Source of the DNA: Enterobacter huaxiensis
GTDB taxonomy: Bacteria > Pseudomonadota > Gammaproteobacteria > Enterobacterales > Enterobacteriaceae
Assembly: GCF_003594935.2 (NCBI RefSeq)
Contig: NZ_CP043342.1
Location: forward strand, 3,534,001-3,598,000
Direction of reading: 5' to 3'
DNA length: 64,000 nt
Numbering within the stretch: position 1 is the first letter of the stretch; each line of letters opens with the position of its first letter. Position numbers and translations under genes: made by a program. The notes under the pieces are model-generated. The model was not told where the DNA came from. It did no database searches and saw only the letters and a list, made by a program, of their open reading frames with translations. Below, in pieces: positions 57,032 to 64,000 of the stretch.

Positions 57032-58054
57032 TCAGAAAACACGGGCTGTCCCGACGATATCAATACGCACTGACGCACCGGGGCGCCACCCCGGCTGGCT
57101 GACCGTTTTCAGAACCAGCGGCTCGGATTCATTACCCAATGCGAGGGTCAGCGTCGACAGGTGTCCGGTGAAATCGACATCGAGAATTGCTACCTCGCTC
57201 TCGTGCGGCGCGCATGCGGTAACGTGAAGCTGCTCGGGTCGCAGCATCATCCGCCCGGCCCCCGTCGCGTGCTGATTATCCGTCTCGATGTCACCCAACG
57301 CGCAAACCGCGCGCCCGGCGTTCAGCTCTGCGGGCAGAACCAGCGCATCGCCCAGAAACAGGGCGGTCTCTTCGTCCACGGGACGGGTATACACCTCAAA
57401 CGGCGTTCCTACCTGGGTAAAACGCCCCCCGCGCATCACCGCAACCTGGGTGGCAAAGGAGAGTGCTTCATGCTGATCGTGGGTCACCAGAATAGAGGCC
57501 ACGCCTGCTTCGGCAAGAAGATCGGCCGTCGCCCTGCGCGTCATGGCGCGAAGCCCGGTGTCCAGCGCTGAGAAGGGTTCATCCAGCAGCATCAGGGAAG
57601 GACGCTGCGCCAGCGCGCGGGCAAGCGCCACGCGCTGCTGCTGCCCGCCGGAAATCTCATGCGGCCAGTGGGTTGCCAGCTGCCTGTCCAGCGCGACCAT
57701 CTCCATAAGCGCCTCAACGCGGCGGCGCTTCTCCTGACGGGTGCCCTCCAGCCCCCAGGCAATGTTATCCGCCACGTTGAGATGCGGAAACAGCGCCCCC
57801 TCCTGCGGCACGAAGCCGATGCCGCGCTGATGGGCAGGAATAAAGTGGGCTTCATCAAACAGCGTTCGGCCCTGCATCATTATCCGCCCGGCGTCCGGCG
57901 TTTCGAAACCCGCAAGAATACGCAACAGCGTCGTTTTTCCCGATCCTGACGGCCCGACAATGGCCGTCCGGCTGCCCGGCGCAACGCTCAGGTTAATACT
58001 GTCGAGCACCCGCGCGTCGGCAAAGGATTTAGAAATGGACGTTAATTCAAGCAT
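57032..58054 (-). CDS. fbpC: Ferric iron ABC transporter ATP-binding protein (FbpC/SfuC-like)
   Basis: The 340-residue protein has Walker A GPSGSGKTTLL, signature SGGQQQRVALARAL, Walker B LMLLDEPFSALD, H-loop THDQ and a C-terminal TOBE-like domain (RMMLRPEQLHVTAC). FbpC/SfuC proteins power Fe3+ uptake from the periplasm. ATG at 58054 follows the permease stop by one base (TGACATG). It closes the fbpABC operon. Closely related ATPases import spermidine, putrescine or thiamine, but the neighbours with a ferric binding protein favour iron. Confidence 0.88.
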   Translation of the reverse strand: MLELTSISKSFADARVLDSINLSVAPGSRTAIVGPSGSGKTTLLRILAGFETPDAGRIMMQGRTLFDEAHFIPAHQRGIGFVPQEGALFPHLNVADNIAWGLEGTRQEKRRRVEALMEMVALDRQLATHWPHEISGGQQQRVALARALAQRPSLMLLDEPFSALDTGLRAMTRRATADLLAEAGVASILVTHDQHEALSFATQVAVMRGGRFTQVGTPFEVYTRPVDEETALFLGDALVLPAELNAGRAVCALGDIETDNQHATGAGRMMLRPEQLHVTACAPHESEVAILDVDFTGHLSTLTLALGNESEPLVLKTVSQPGWRPGASVRIDIVGTARVF

Positions 58055-58055
58055 G

Positions 58056-59630
58056 TCAGAGCCCTGCAATTTTTTTAGACTGCACATAAAGAATACCGGT
58101 GAGCGGCAGCGAGATAAGGATCATCAGCATGGCGTAAGGGGCAGCGGCGACGTAATCGATCTCGCTGGTGAGCGCCCAGAAACCGGTTGAGAGCGTGCGC
58201 GTGCCGAGCGGCGAGAGCAGCAGCGTGGCGGTCAGCTCATTGCTGACGCCCAGAAATACCAGGGCGGCACCGGCCGCCGCACCGGGTGCCGCCAGACGCA
58301 TCGTTACGCGCCACAGCGCTTGTGCAGGCGAACTGCCGAGGCTGCGCGCCACGTTTTCCAGCTCCACCGGCGCCTGCGCCATACCCGCGCGCAGGTTGAT
58401 CAGCGCGCGGGGCATAAACATCAGCAGGTAGGCGAGGAACAGCGTCACTTCGGTTTGATAGATCGGGCGAGCGTAGTGAATGGTTACCGTCACCAGCGCA
58501 AGCGCCGTCACGATACCCGGCAGAGAGCTGGTAATGTAAATGCACCCTTCCAGCAGCCGGAAAATGCGATGGGGATAGCGTATACCAAGCCAGGCGATGG
58601 GAATGACGCACAGGGTTGTCAGGAGCGCGCCGCCCGCGCCGAGCATCAGCGTCTGACGAAATGCCTGCCAGAGCTCGGGGCTCAGCCAGTTTTGCACGCC
58701 GCCGAGCCATATCCACCGGCATAGCACTGTCAGCGGCACACCCAGCGCCAGGACAACCAGCGTGACAAACAGCAGCTGCCCCAGCGCGGCCGCAGCAGGC
58801 CTGAGCGGCCAGCGCTTTTGTTCACGCGCGGCCCCGGAGCCAATGCGTGCATACCGCGCTTTGCCACGGGTCGCCCCTTCCAGCACCAACATCACCAGAC
58901 AGCACAACGCCAGCACGCCGGCCAGCATGTTGGCCGCCGGGCCGCTGAAGGTTGACTGGAACTGATCGTAAATTGCGGTGGTGAACGTATCAAAGCGGAT
59001 CATGACGTACAGGCCATACTCCGCCAGCAGGTGCAGCGCCACCAGCAGCGCGCCACCGCAGATAGCCAGCTTGAGCTGCGGCAGCACCACGCGGAAAAAG
59101 ACCTGCCACGGCGGCGTGCCGAGCGAGGCGGCCACATCTTCAAGCGTAGGGTCGAGACGGCGTAAAACGGCCGCAACGGGCATGTAGATAAACGGGTAAT
59201 AGGCTAAAACCGAGAGAAACACGCCAGCGGAAAGACCGTGCATCGACGGTACCACGCTAATCCAGGCGTAGCTTTGCACAAAGGCGGGAATAGCCAGCGG
59301 CGCGACCGCCAGCGCAGACCATATCCCCCGGCCCGCCAGCGACGTGCGCTCTGTCAGCCAGGCCATCGCCACCCCCACCATAATGCACAGAGGGACCGAG
59401 AGTGCCGTCAGCCACAGCGTGTTGCTGAGCAGCTCAGCAACGCGCGGGCGAAACACCAGCACCCGAATGGTTTCCCAGCCCGTTTCGATGCCAATGGCAA
59501 CGATAAAGCCCAAAGGCAGCAGCGCCAGCAGTGAGAACAGAATCGCTAACGCTACCATCGGCAACGCAGGACGCCTGCGGGCAGGCTGTCGGTGCGTATT
59601 TTTACCAAGGTCGAGACTCAAGCCAGACAT
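58056..59630 (-). CDS. fbpB: Ferric iron ABC transporter permease (FbpB/SfuB-like)
   Basis: The 524-residue protein is a fused permease with about 12 TM helices in two halves, each with an EAA-like loop ([20 protein letters not shown] and the second half [20 protein letters not shown]). It carries Fe3+ across the inner membrane with FbpC. It follows the binding-protein gene by 23 bp. SfuB from Serratia and FbpB from Haemophilus have the same size and layout. Confidence 0.88.
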   Translation of the reverse strand: MSGLSLDLGKNTHRQPARRRPALPMVALAILFSLLALLPLGFIVAIGIETGWETIRVLVFRPRVAELLSNTLWLTALSVPLCIMVGVAMAWLTERTSLAGRGIWSALAVAPLAIPAFVQSYAWISVVPSMHGLSAGVFLSVLAYYPFIYMPVAAVLRRLDPTLEDVAASLGTPPWQVFFRVVLPQLKLAICGGALLVALHLLAEYGLYVMIRFDTFTTAIYDQFQSTFSGPAANMLAGVLALCCLVMLVLEGATRGKARYARIGSGAAREQKRWPLRPAAAALGQLLFVTLVVLALGVPLTVLCRWIWLGGVQNWLSPELWQAFRQTLMLGAGGALLTTLCVIPIAWLGIRYPHRIFRLLEGCIYITSSLPGIVTALALVTVTIHYARPIYQTEVTLFLAYLLMFMPRALINLRAGMAQAPVELENVARSLGSSPAQALWRVTMRLAAPGAAAGAALVFLGVSNELTATLLLSPLGTRTLSTGFWALTSEIDYVAAAPYAMLMILISLPLTGILYVQSKKIAGL

Positions 59631-59653
59631 AAGGTGTTCACTTTATTCTTTAA

Positions 59654-60670
59654 TCACAGCAGACCAGCCTGCGTCATCAGATCGATGACTTTTTTACCGT
59701 TGAGCGTTGAGGGTTCAACCTTTGGCGCATCAAGATCTTTCAGCGGAACCAGCTTCGGGTTAGAGGCTGCATTCACGCCCACCGCATATTCAAACGCGTT
59801 GTTGGTCCGCAGTAGCTCCTGCCCCTCTTTACCGGTGATCCACTTAATGAACGCCTGAGCCTGCTCTTTATGCTTGCTGGAGGCCAGCACGCCGCCGCCG
59901 GAGATGCTGACGAATGCGCCAGGATCCTGATGCTTAAAGTAGTGGAGCTGGGTGTTTTTGCTGTTCTCGCCGGTTTTAGACTGGTCAACAAAGCGGTAGT
60001 AGTGATAAATCACCCCGCCATCGATTTGGCCCGCATTGACGGCTTTCATCACCGTGCTGTTGCCTTTATAGGCGACAAAGTTGGTCTTCATGGCTTTGAG
60101 CCACTCAAGCGTCGCCTGCTCACCCTTCAGCGCCAGCATCGCACTGACAATCGCCTGGAAATCCGCACCCGACGGGGAAGCCGCCCAGCGACCTTTCCAT
60201 TCCGGTTTCGCCAGATCCATCAGTGATGTCGGCAGCTGCTGCTCGCTCAGTCTGGATGGGTTATACACAAATACGGTGCTGCGCGCGGCTATTCCTGTCC
60301 AGCGGCCATGTGCCGGGCGAAACTGCGCAGGGACCTGATTTAATGTCGCAGCATCTAACGGCGCAAAGAGTTTTGCATTATCAACCAGTACCATAGACGG
60401 AGAGTTTTCCGTCAGAAATACATCCGCGGGAGACGCACTTCCTTCCTGAACCAGCTGATTACCCAGCTCGCTATCATCGCCATTACGCAATGTGACTTTA
60501 ATTCCGGTTTCTTTTGTAAAACCATCGACCCACGACTTCACCAGATTTTCATGCTGGGCGTTATAAACCACGATACCGTCGTTACTATCAGCAGCAAGTG
60601 TCTGTGTTGAAAGGAAAATTGATGAAGACAATAGAGCAAGCGAGAAGCATGACAAAACGCGAGAATTCAT
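59654..60670 (-). CDS. fbpA: Ferric iron-binding periplasmic protein (FbpA/SfuA-like)
   Basis: A signal peptide (CFSLALLSSSIFLSTQTLA) precedes a 310-residue bilobal protein beginning GIVVYNAQHENLVKSWVDGF. The Fe3+-coordinating tyrosine pair lies in GGVIYHYYRF, and DVFLTENSPSM and SGADFQAIVS are conserved. These proteins take Fe3+ released from siderophores or host transferrin-like sources in the periplasm. The gene is the first of the operon and has a Fur box ~75 bp upstream. Confidence 0.9.
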   Translation of the reverse strand: MNSRVLSCFSLALLSSSIFLSTQTLAADSNDGIVVYNAQHENLVKSWVDGFTKETGIKVTLRNGDDSELGNQLVQEGSASPADVFLTENSPSMVLVDNAKLFAPLDAATLNQVPAQFRPAHGRWTGIAARSTVFVYNPSRLSEQQLPTSLMDLAKPEWKGRWAASPSGADFQAIVSAMLALKGEQATLEWLKAMKTNFVAYKGNSTVMKAVNAGQIDGGVIYHYYRFVDQSKTGENSKNTQLHYFKHQDPGAFVSISGGGVLASSKHKEQAQAFIKWITGKEGQELLRTNNAFEYAVGVNAASNPKLVPLKDLDAPKVEPSTLNGKKVIDLMTQAGLL

Positions 60671-60743
60671 ACAGATATCCTTAATAGATCAAAGTCATTA
60701 ATAGCGAATGGCGTTGCGGGTAAGGATTAAAGCATACAAAAAT

Positions 60744-60762
60744 GCTAATGATAATTACTATC
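60744..60762 (-). promoter_or_regulatory. Fur box upstream of fbpA
   Basis: GCTAATGATAATTACTATC matches 16 of the 19 positions of the consensus Fur site and lies ~75 bp upstream of fbpA. Confidence 0.85.
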
Positions 60763-60991
60763 AATCAAGTTTAGGCGTAAAAGTGTAAAATATCTGTTTC
60801 GCGCAATTTAAGGTGATAAATATCCATTTTAAAAATGAAGATTAATTAAAGATTAAGAAAACCTTAAGGCCTGGCTTAATACATTTTATTAGCAACCTAT
60901 TTATTAGGCGGTAATGACATTGGGCAACAGGGAAAATAAGGATGATTAATGCGAGACGGAGACACAGGGATGATGACGAACGGGGTGTGAA

Positions 60992-61068
60992 TGGTACGCC
61001 CTGTAGGATTCGAACCTACGACCTACGGCTTAGAAGGCCGTTGCTCTATCCAACTGAGCTAAGGGCGC
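60992..61068 (-). tRNA. argU: tRNA-Arg (UCU anticodon)
   Basis: On the minus strand the sequence begins GCGCCCTTAGCTCAGTTGGA, has anticodon loop TTCTAAG flanked by CGGC/GCCG, the TPsiC arm GTTCGAATC and ends AGGGCGT-ACCA with an encoded CCA. The anticodon TCT reads AGA (and AGG) codons. argU (also called fimU in Salmonella) lies beside the fim regulators there and in E. coli, as it does here; it is a well-known integration site, but I see no integrase or attachment repeat. Confidence 0.97.
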
Positions 61069-61347
61069 ACGGAGAAGCGCAAACTTCGCGGTGGTGAAAC
61101 GCGAGGAATTATACGGTCAATGACCGATGAGTCAATGCCTTTTCCGCCTTCTCGGTCTATAAGGACTAGTCGGTTGTAAATACGGCTGTTTTTTCTCCGT
61201 TAGCGCCTGTTTCCCGAGCAGAATGCGTCAGTGCGAAAAGGCTTAGCCGCATTTAAGTAACGCCTGCTGTTTTCCCGTTCTGCTCACCGTCACACTCGTG
61301 TGCGGTATCCCGGCCGCCCGGAGGCTGGTCAATGACAGGACAACGGA

Positions 61348-62046
61348 GTGACAGCACAAAACCTGACGCCTTCCCCCTCACGCGCGCAGTACACCTTGCC
61401 AGGCATTACCGGTATTAAGCTTGAACCTATCGTCGCCCTCGCCTCATCCCGCACCGTCGGCGTTGAAGTGCTCAGCGTTTTGTCGCCGCATCTGCAAAGT
61501 GAGTGCTATTTTCACGATCAATCGGCTGTTCAGTCACTTATGCTACTTGAAGCGCAACTCGCCACGTTAAAAAAGGCACGCACCGGTGACAATCTTTTTA
61601 TCAATCTGCCGATAACCGTATTAACAGTGCCGGAAATATTCCGGCGGCTGCTTCGGGTGGCCTGCCGGCCGCTCAACATTGAGATTGTCGAGCCAGCATC
61701 ATTTTTATCGCTGTCTGCGGCGCTTCGCGCGCGCGCGTTCCGGCATATGCAGCAGCTAAGCGCAGAGGGCCACCGTATCTGGCTGGATGACGTTGATGAA
61801 GCGTTAGCGTCATCGTTTTTATCCTGTCACCTGCCGTTAAGCGGGGTAAAGATCGATAAGTTCGCATTCTGGCGTTTACGCGCCACGCCAGCCCTCGCGC
61901 ATCTGGTCTCGCTCTGCTCAGAGCTTGCCGCGAACGTGCTAATCGAAGGGATTGAAACAGACAAGGATCATGCATGTGCTCTGCAGGCAGGCGCGGGGTT
62001 CGGTCAGGGATATTACTGGCCCTCCTGGACATGGCCGGAGGACTAA
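61348..62046 (+). CDS. EAL-like protein of the fim regulatory cluster (STM0551-like), degenerate catalytic site
   Basis: This 232-residue protein has an EAL fold: GITGIKLEPIVALASSRTVG, then VEVLS for EAL, INLPITVLTV, IEIVEPASF and EGIETDK. The DDFGTG motif is replaced by LDDVDEA, so phosphodiesterase activity is doubtful; it may bind c-di-GMP or other proteins. GTG at 61348 has AGGA seven nt upstream. The position between argU and fimY equals that of the EAL gene STM0551 in Salmonella, where the product down-regulates type 1 fimbriae. The fimW gene found there next to argU is absent. Confidence 0.75.
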   Translation: MTAQNLTPSPSRAQYTLPGITGIKLEPIVALASSRTVGVEVLSVLSPHLQSECYFHDQSAVQSLMLLEAQLATLKKARTGDNLFINLPITVLTVPEIFRRLLRVACRPLNIEIVEPASFLSLSAALRARAFRHMQQLSAEGHRIWLDDVDEALASSFLSCHLPLSGVKIDKFAFWRLRATPALAHLVSLCSELAANVLIEGIETDKDHACALQAGAGFGQGYYWPSWTWPED

Positions 62047-62070
62047 GCGGCCATCGCTGAGAGGGAAGCT

Positions 62071-62787
62071 ATGCGAATGACAGTGCGCCGTTACAGGCGG
62101 CGTCGTACAGGAAGTGATTCACTGGGATTTACGCACTCGCCATTTGCTCCGCCTTTTTTCGATCGCCTCGAATTTTTGAGCCAGTCTATCAACCAGACTC
62201 GCAAAACCGATGCGCCTTTTATCATTTTGGTTACTGAGGATAACTTCCTGCGTTCGGGCCTCCTGAACGGGCAATCGCCATTGAGCAATTGCAGTGACTA
62301 CAACACCCTGAAAAGCGCGCTCGGTGCCCTGAATCACTGGCCCTTAGCCCGGCTGGTGGTGGATATCGATTGCCGGGCGTCAAGGCTTATCGACATGCTG
62401 GACCAGCTGAGAAGGCAGAGCCTTTATCCGCCCTACCTGAAACCGCATCTGCTCGTCCGGGCAGATGATTACGACACCCGCCTTTTTTGTCGCGCCTCCG
62501 GCCCTTTCAACGTGCTGGAGCGGCAGCTCACCGCCCCGGCACTGCAGCAAAGTCTTCTGGAGCCCACCCACCCACCGGGTTCCGACAAAGAGTGGTTCTC
62601 CCGCAGCGAGTGGCCTGTTTTGCAAGATCTCTCGCGGGGGCACTCGCTGAAGCAGATCGCCCTACGGCATAATCGCCCCTACAACCGCATTATTTATCGA
62701 CTCAGCTGCATTCTGGCAAAGCTTGGGTTAAGCCATCGGCAGGAGCTGCTGCATCTTCTCAATAACCTTTCAGACTTCGCTCGTTAG
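62071..62787 (+). CDS. fimY: Fimbrial regulator FimY (LuxR-type HTH)
   Basis: The 238-residue protein has the size of Salmonella FimY. It starts with a basic, Arg-rich stretch (MRMTVRRYRRRRTGSDSLGF), has a poorly conserved centre, and ends with a LuxR-type helix-turn-helix (LSRGHSLKQIALRHNRPYNR, then LAKLGLSHRQELLHLL). GAGGGAAGCT before the ATG supports the start. In Salmonella FimY acts with FimZ to switch on fimA and type 1 fimbriae. It lies 24 bp after the EAL-like gene and 0.8 kb before fimZ. Confidence 0.8.
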   Translation: MRMTVRRYRRRRTGSDSLGFTHSPFAPPFFDRLEFLSQSINQTRKTDAPFIILVTEDNFLRSGLLNGQSPLSNCSDYNTLKSALGALNHWPLARLVVDIDCRASRLIDMLDQLRRQSLYPPYLKPHLLVRADDYDTRLFCRASGPFNVLERQLTAPALQQSLLEPTHPPGSDKEWFSRSEWPVLQDLSRGHSLKQIALRHNRPYNRIIYRLSCILAKLGLSHRQELLHLLNNLSDFAR

Positions 62788-63597
62788 CGCCCCACTAACT
62801 CCTTAATTCCTAAACACCTTTAAGAAATTACTTACCGCCAATGTTAATTTTATGTTTAATTTTAACAATTTCACTCATTTTATAACTATTCCTAATTCAG
62901 GAACTTAAACCACGCTAAATGCTAAGAAAAGCCTTAATACCAGTACTTTACACCGTGCGTTACGCGCCTGGTTAATGCGTTAATAAAATGATAACGATGT
63001 ATTAGCAGGCATTATTGCTGTATTGACAGGAAAGCCGTTGCAGGCCATCCAGCATATCCTGCTGCCCTTAGTTAAGATTTTTCTCAGAAGTCGAGAGGCT
63101 TTCAGATGAAGGTAACGCGCAGGATTGGCGAAGATTTACGCTACCGCTGCCTGCAGGCGACTGGATTGACGGTGCTGATTTTTTTAACAATTAATCAACA
63201 TATAGTGATATCGTTTATTTTTTGTTATTACATAAAGATGAAAGATTGCATAAAAACAAATAACAGGACATTTCAGCTAAATTTAAAATAATCATCATTA
63301 CGATCCAGTAGATAATAATCAACAACCCTCTCAGATTAATTTACAGGCTTTTCGGAGAATGCTTACGCGGTATAATAAGACGCGTTGCAAAGTTGAATAA
63401 GAAAAACCTTTTTTGCCATCATCAGCTCAATGAGTTATCCACGCTGCGGCATAGATTTCATCACTACGTTAACAAGGATGCTTTCGCTCTTTCCAGGGAA
63501 ATACCACCGTATAAGGATCTGCATAATTATCCTTCCGGCTTTTCGAGAGTTTTAACAAAACTCAGCATAACGCTTTTAACAATCTGAGGCATAAAAA
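62788..63597. other. fimY-fimZ intergenic region
   Basis: This is 810 bp of AT-rich DNA with no supported gene. Short frames at 63106-63291 and 63393-63587 lack ribosome-binding sites and family features. It probably holds the fimZ promoter and binding sites for FimZ or other regulators, as the equivalent Salmonella region does. Confidence 0.6.
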
Positions 63598-64000
63598 ATG
63601 AAACCGGCATCCGTTATCATTATGGACGAACATCCTATCGTCAGAATGTCGATAGAAGTCCTGCTACAGAAAAATAAAAACATCATCGTCAAACTCAAGT
63701 CTGGTGATAGTCACGAAGTGCTTGATTGCATACGTAACCATACGATCGACCTGGTGATCCTCGATATCGAAATGACAGGCACTGACGGGTTCTCATTACT
63801 TAAGAGAATCAGGAACTTAAATAAAGAGATCAAAGTTCTTTTCTTGTCGTCAAAATCAGAGTCTTTCTATGCCGGGCGCGCCATTCGTGCAGGCGCCAAT
63901 GGCTTTGTCAGCAAGCGAAAAGATTTGGGCGAGATCTACAATGCGGTCGAGATGATACTCACCGGTTATTCGTTCTTCCCTTCAGAAACGCTGAGCTTTA
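63598..64000 (+). CDS. fimZ: Response regulator FimZ, N-terminal part (runs off the window)
   Basis: The first 134 residues form a receiver domain: MKPASVIIMDEHPIVRMSIE, the phosphoacceptor aspartate in LVILDIEMTGTDGF (near residue 56), the switch residue region LFLSSKSESF, and the conserved lysine in GFVSKRKDL (near 109). It agrees with Salmonella/E. coli FimZ nearly residue for residue. The DNA-binding LuxR domain lies beyond base 64000. GAGG lies 8 nt before the ATG. FimZ activates fimA and represses motility. Confidence 0.95.
   Translation, partial: MKPASVIIMDEHPIVRMSIEVLLQKNKNIIVKLKSGDSHEVLDCIRNHTIDLVILDIEMTGTDGFSLLKRIRNLNKEIKVLFLSSKSESFYAGRAIRAGANGFVSKRKDLGEIYNAVEMILTGYSFFPSETLSF

Noticed and set aside
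60992..61347. argU as a possible integration site for a genomic island
   Set aside because: No integrase, no repeat of the tRNA 3' end and no phage-like genes follow; the fim genes beside it are the ordinary neighbours.
63106..63291. 61-codon plus-strand frame in the fimY-fimZ gap
   Set aside because: No ribosome-binding site, mixed composition and no family features; likely chance.
63393..63587. 64-codon plus-strand frame before fimZ
   Set aside because: Begins at TTG with no ribosome-binding site and looks like non-coding leader.

Overview
The window looks like chromosome of an Enterobacteriaceae member, most probably an Enterobacter (E. cloacae complex-like) species. The reasons are a budR-budABC butanediol locus, a ramR/romA-ramA multidrug regulator locus, pheP, nfsB, ybdF, ybdJ, ybdK and mscM/ybdG in roughly the E. 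coli order, and an argU tRNA followed by EAL, fimY and fimZ genes as in Salmonella. The species is inferred from gene content and remembered protein sequences; no search was run.

Layout. 1-5.3 kb: tail of a peptide-type ABC ATPase, a cold-shock-domain protein, then budR divergent from budABC (pyruvate to 2,3-butanediol). 5.4-7.7 kb: unrecognised small genes, one with a 9-bp tandem repeat at its start and one frameshifted glycine-rich secreted peptide. 7.2-20.3 kb: an Rhs island read on the minus strand. It contains an EagR chaperone, a complete PAAR-Rhs effector with a GHH-type nuclease tip, its immunity gene, and then a graveyard of two displaced Rhs tips (WHH and AHH nucleases) mixed with at least eight immunity-like genes, two of them interrupted by in-frame stops. 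20.3-22 kb: scar sequence (an HlyD-family fragment joined to an 85-bp ybdK copy), then an Hcp protein carrying an L,D-transpeptidase-like (Tlde1/DUF2778) toxin tip and a signal-peptide-bearing immunity gene.

22-41.5 kb: backbone genes ybdK, ybdJ, ybdF, nfsB and mscM on the plus strand, interrupted by accessory genes mostly on the minus strand: an RND pump, a P-type ATPase, a periplasmic siderophore esterase with a possible Fur box, ramA/romA/ramR with a perfect RamR operator, a RelE/HigB-type toxin-antitoxin pair and an MmyB-type regulator divergent from a DHA2 exporter. 41.5-46.1 kb: a sugar operon (NupG-like transporter, isomerase, oxidoreductase, LacI regulator) preceded by two identical 12-bp operators. 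46.2-51.3 kb: pheP, then a TonB receptor with a YncE-like lipoprotein and a Fur box.

51.3-64 kb is rich in regulators: a MarT/FidL-like ToxR-family pair, a soluble winged-helix regulator, a chemoreceptor, an active-looking EAL protein, a DUF1471 protein, a Fur-box-preceded fbpABC-type iron importer, argU, and the fimbrial regulators (degenerate EAL protein, FimY, and FimZ cut by the window end). Three themes recur: contact-dependent competition (Rhs and Hcp effectors with immunity), iron acquisition under Fur, and the sessile/motile switch (EAL, chemotaxis, FimY/FimZ).
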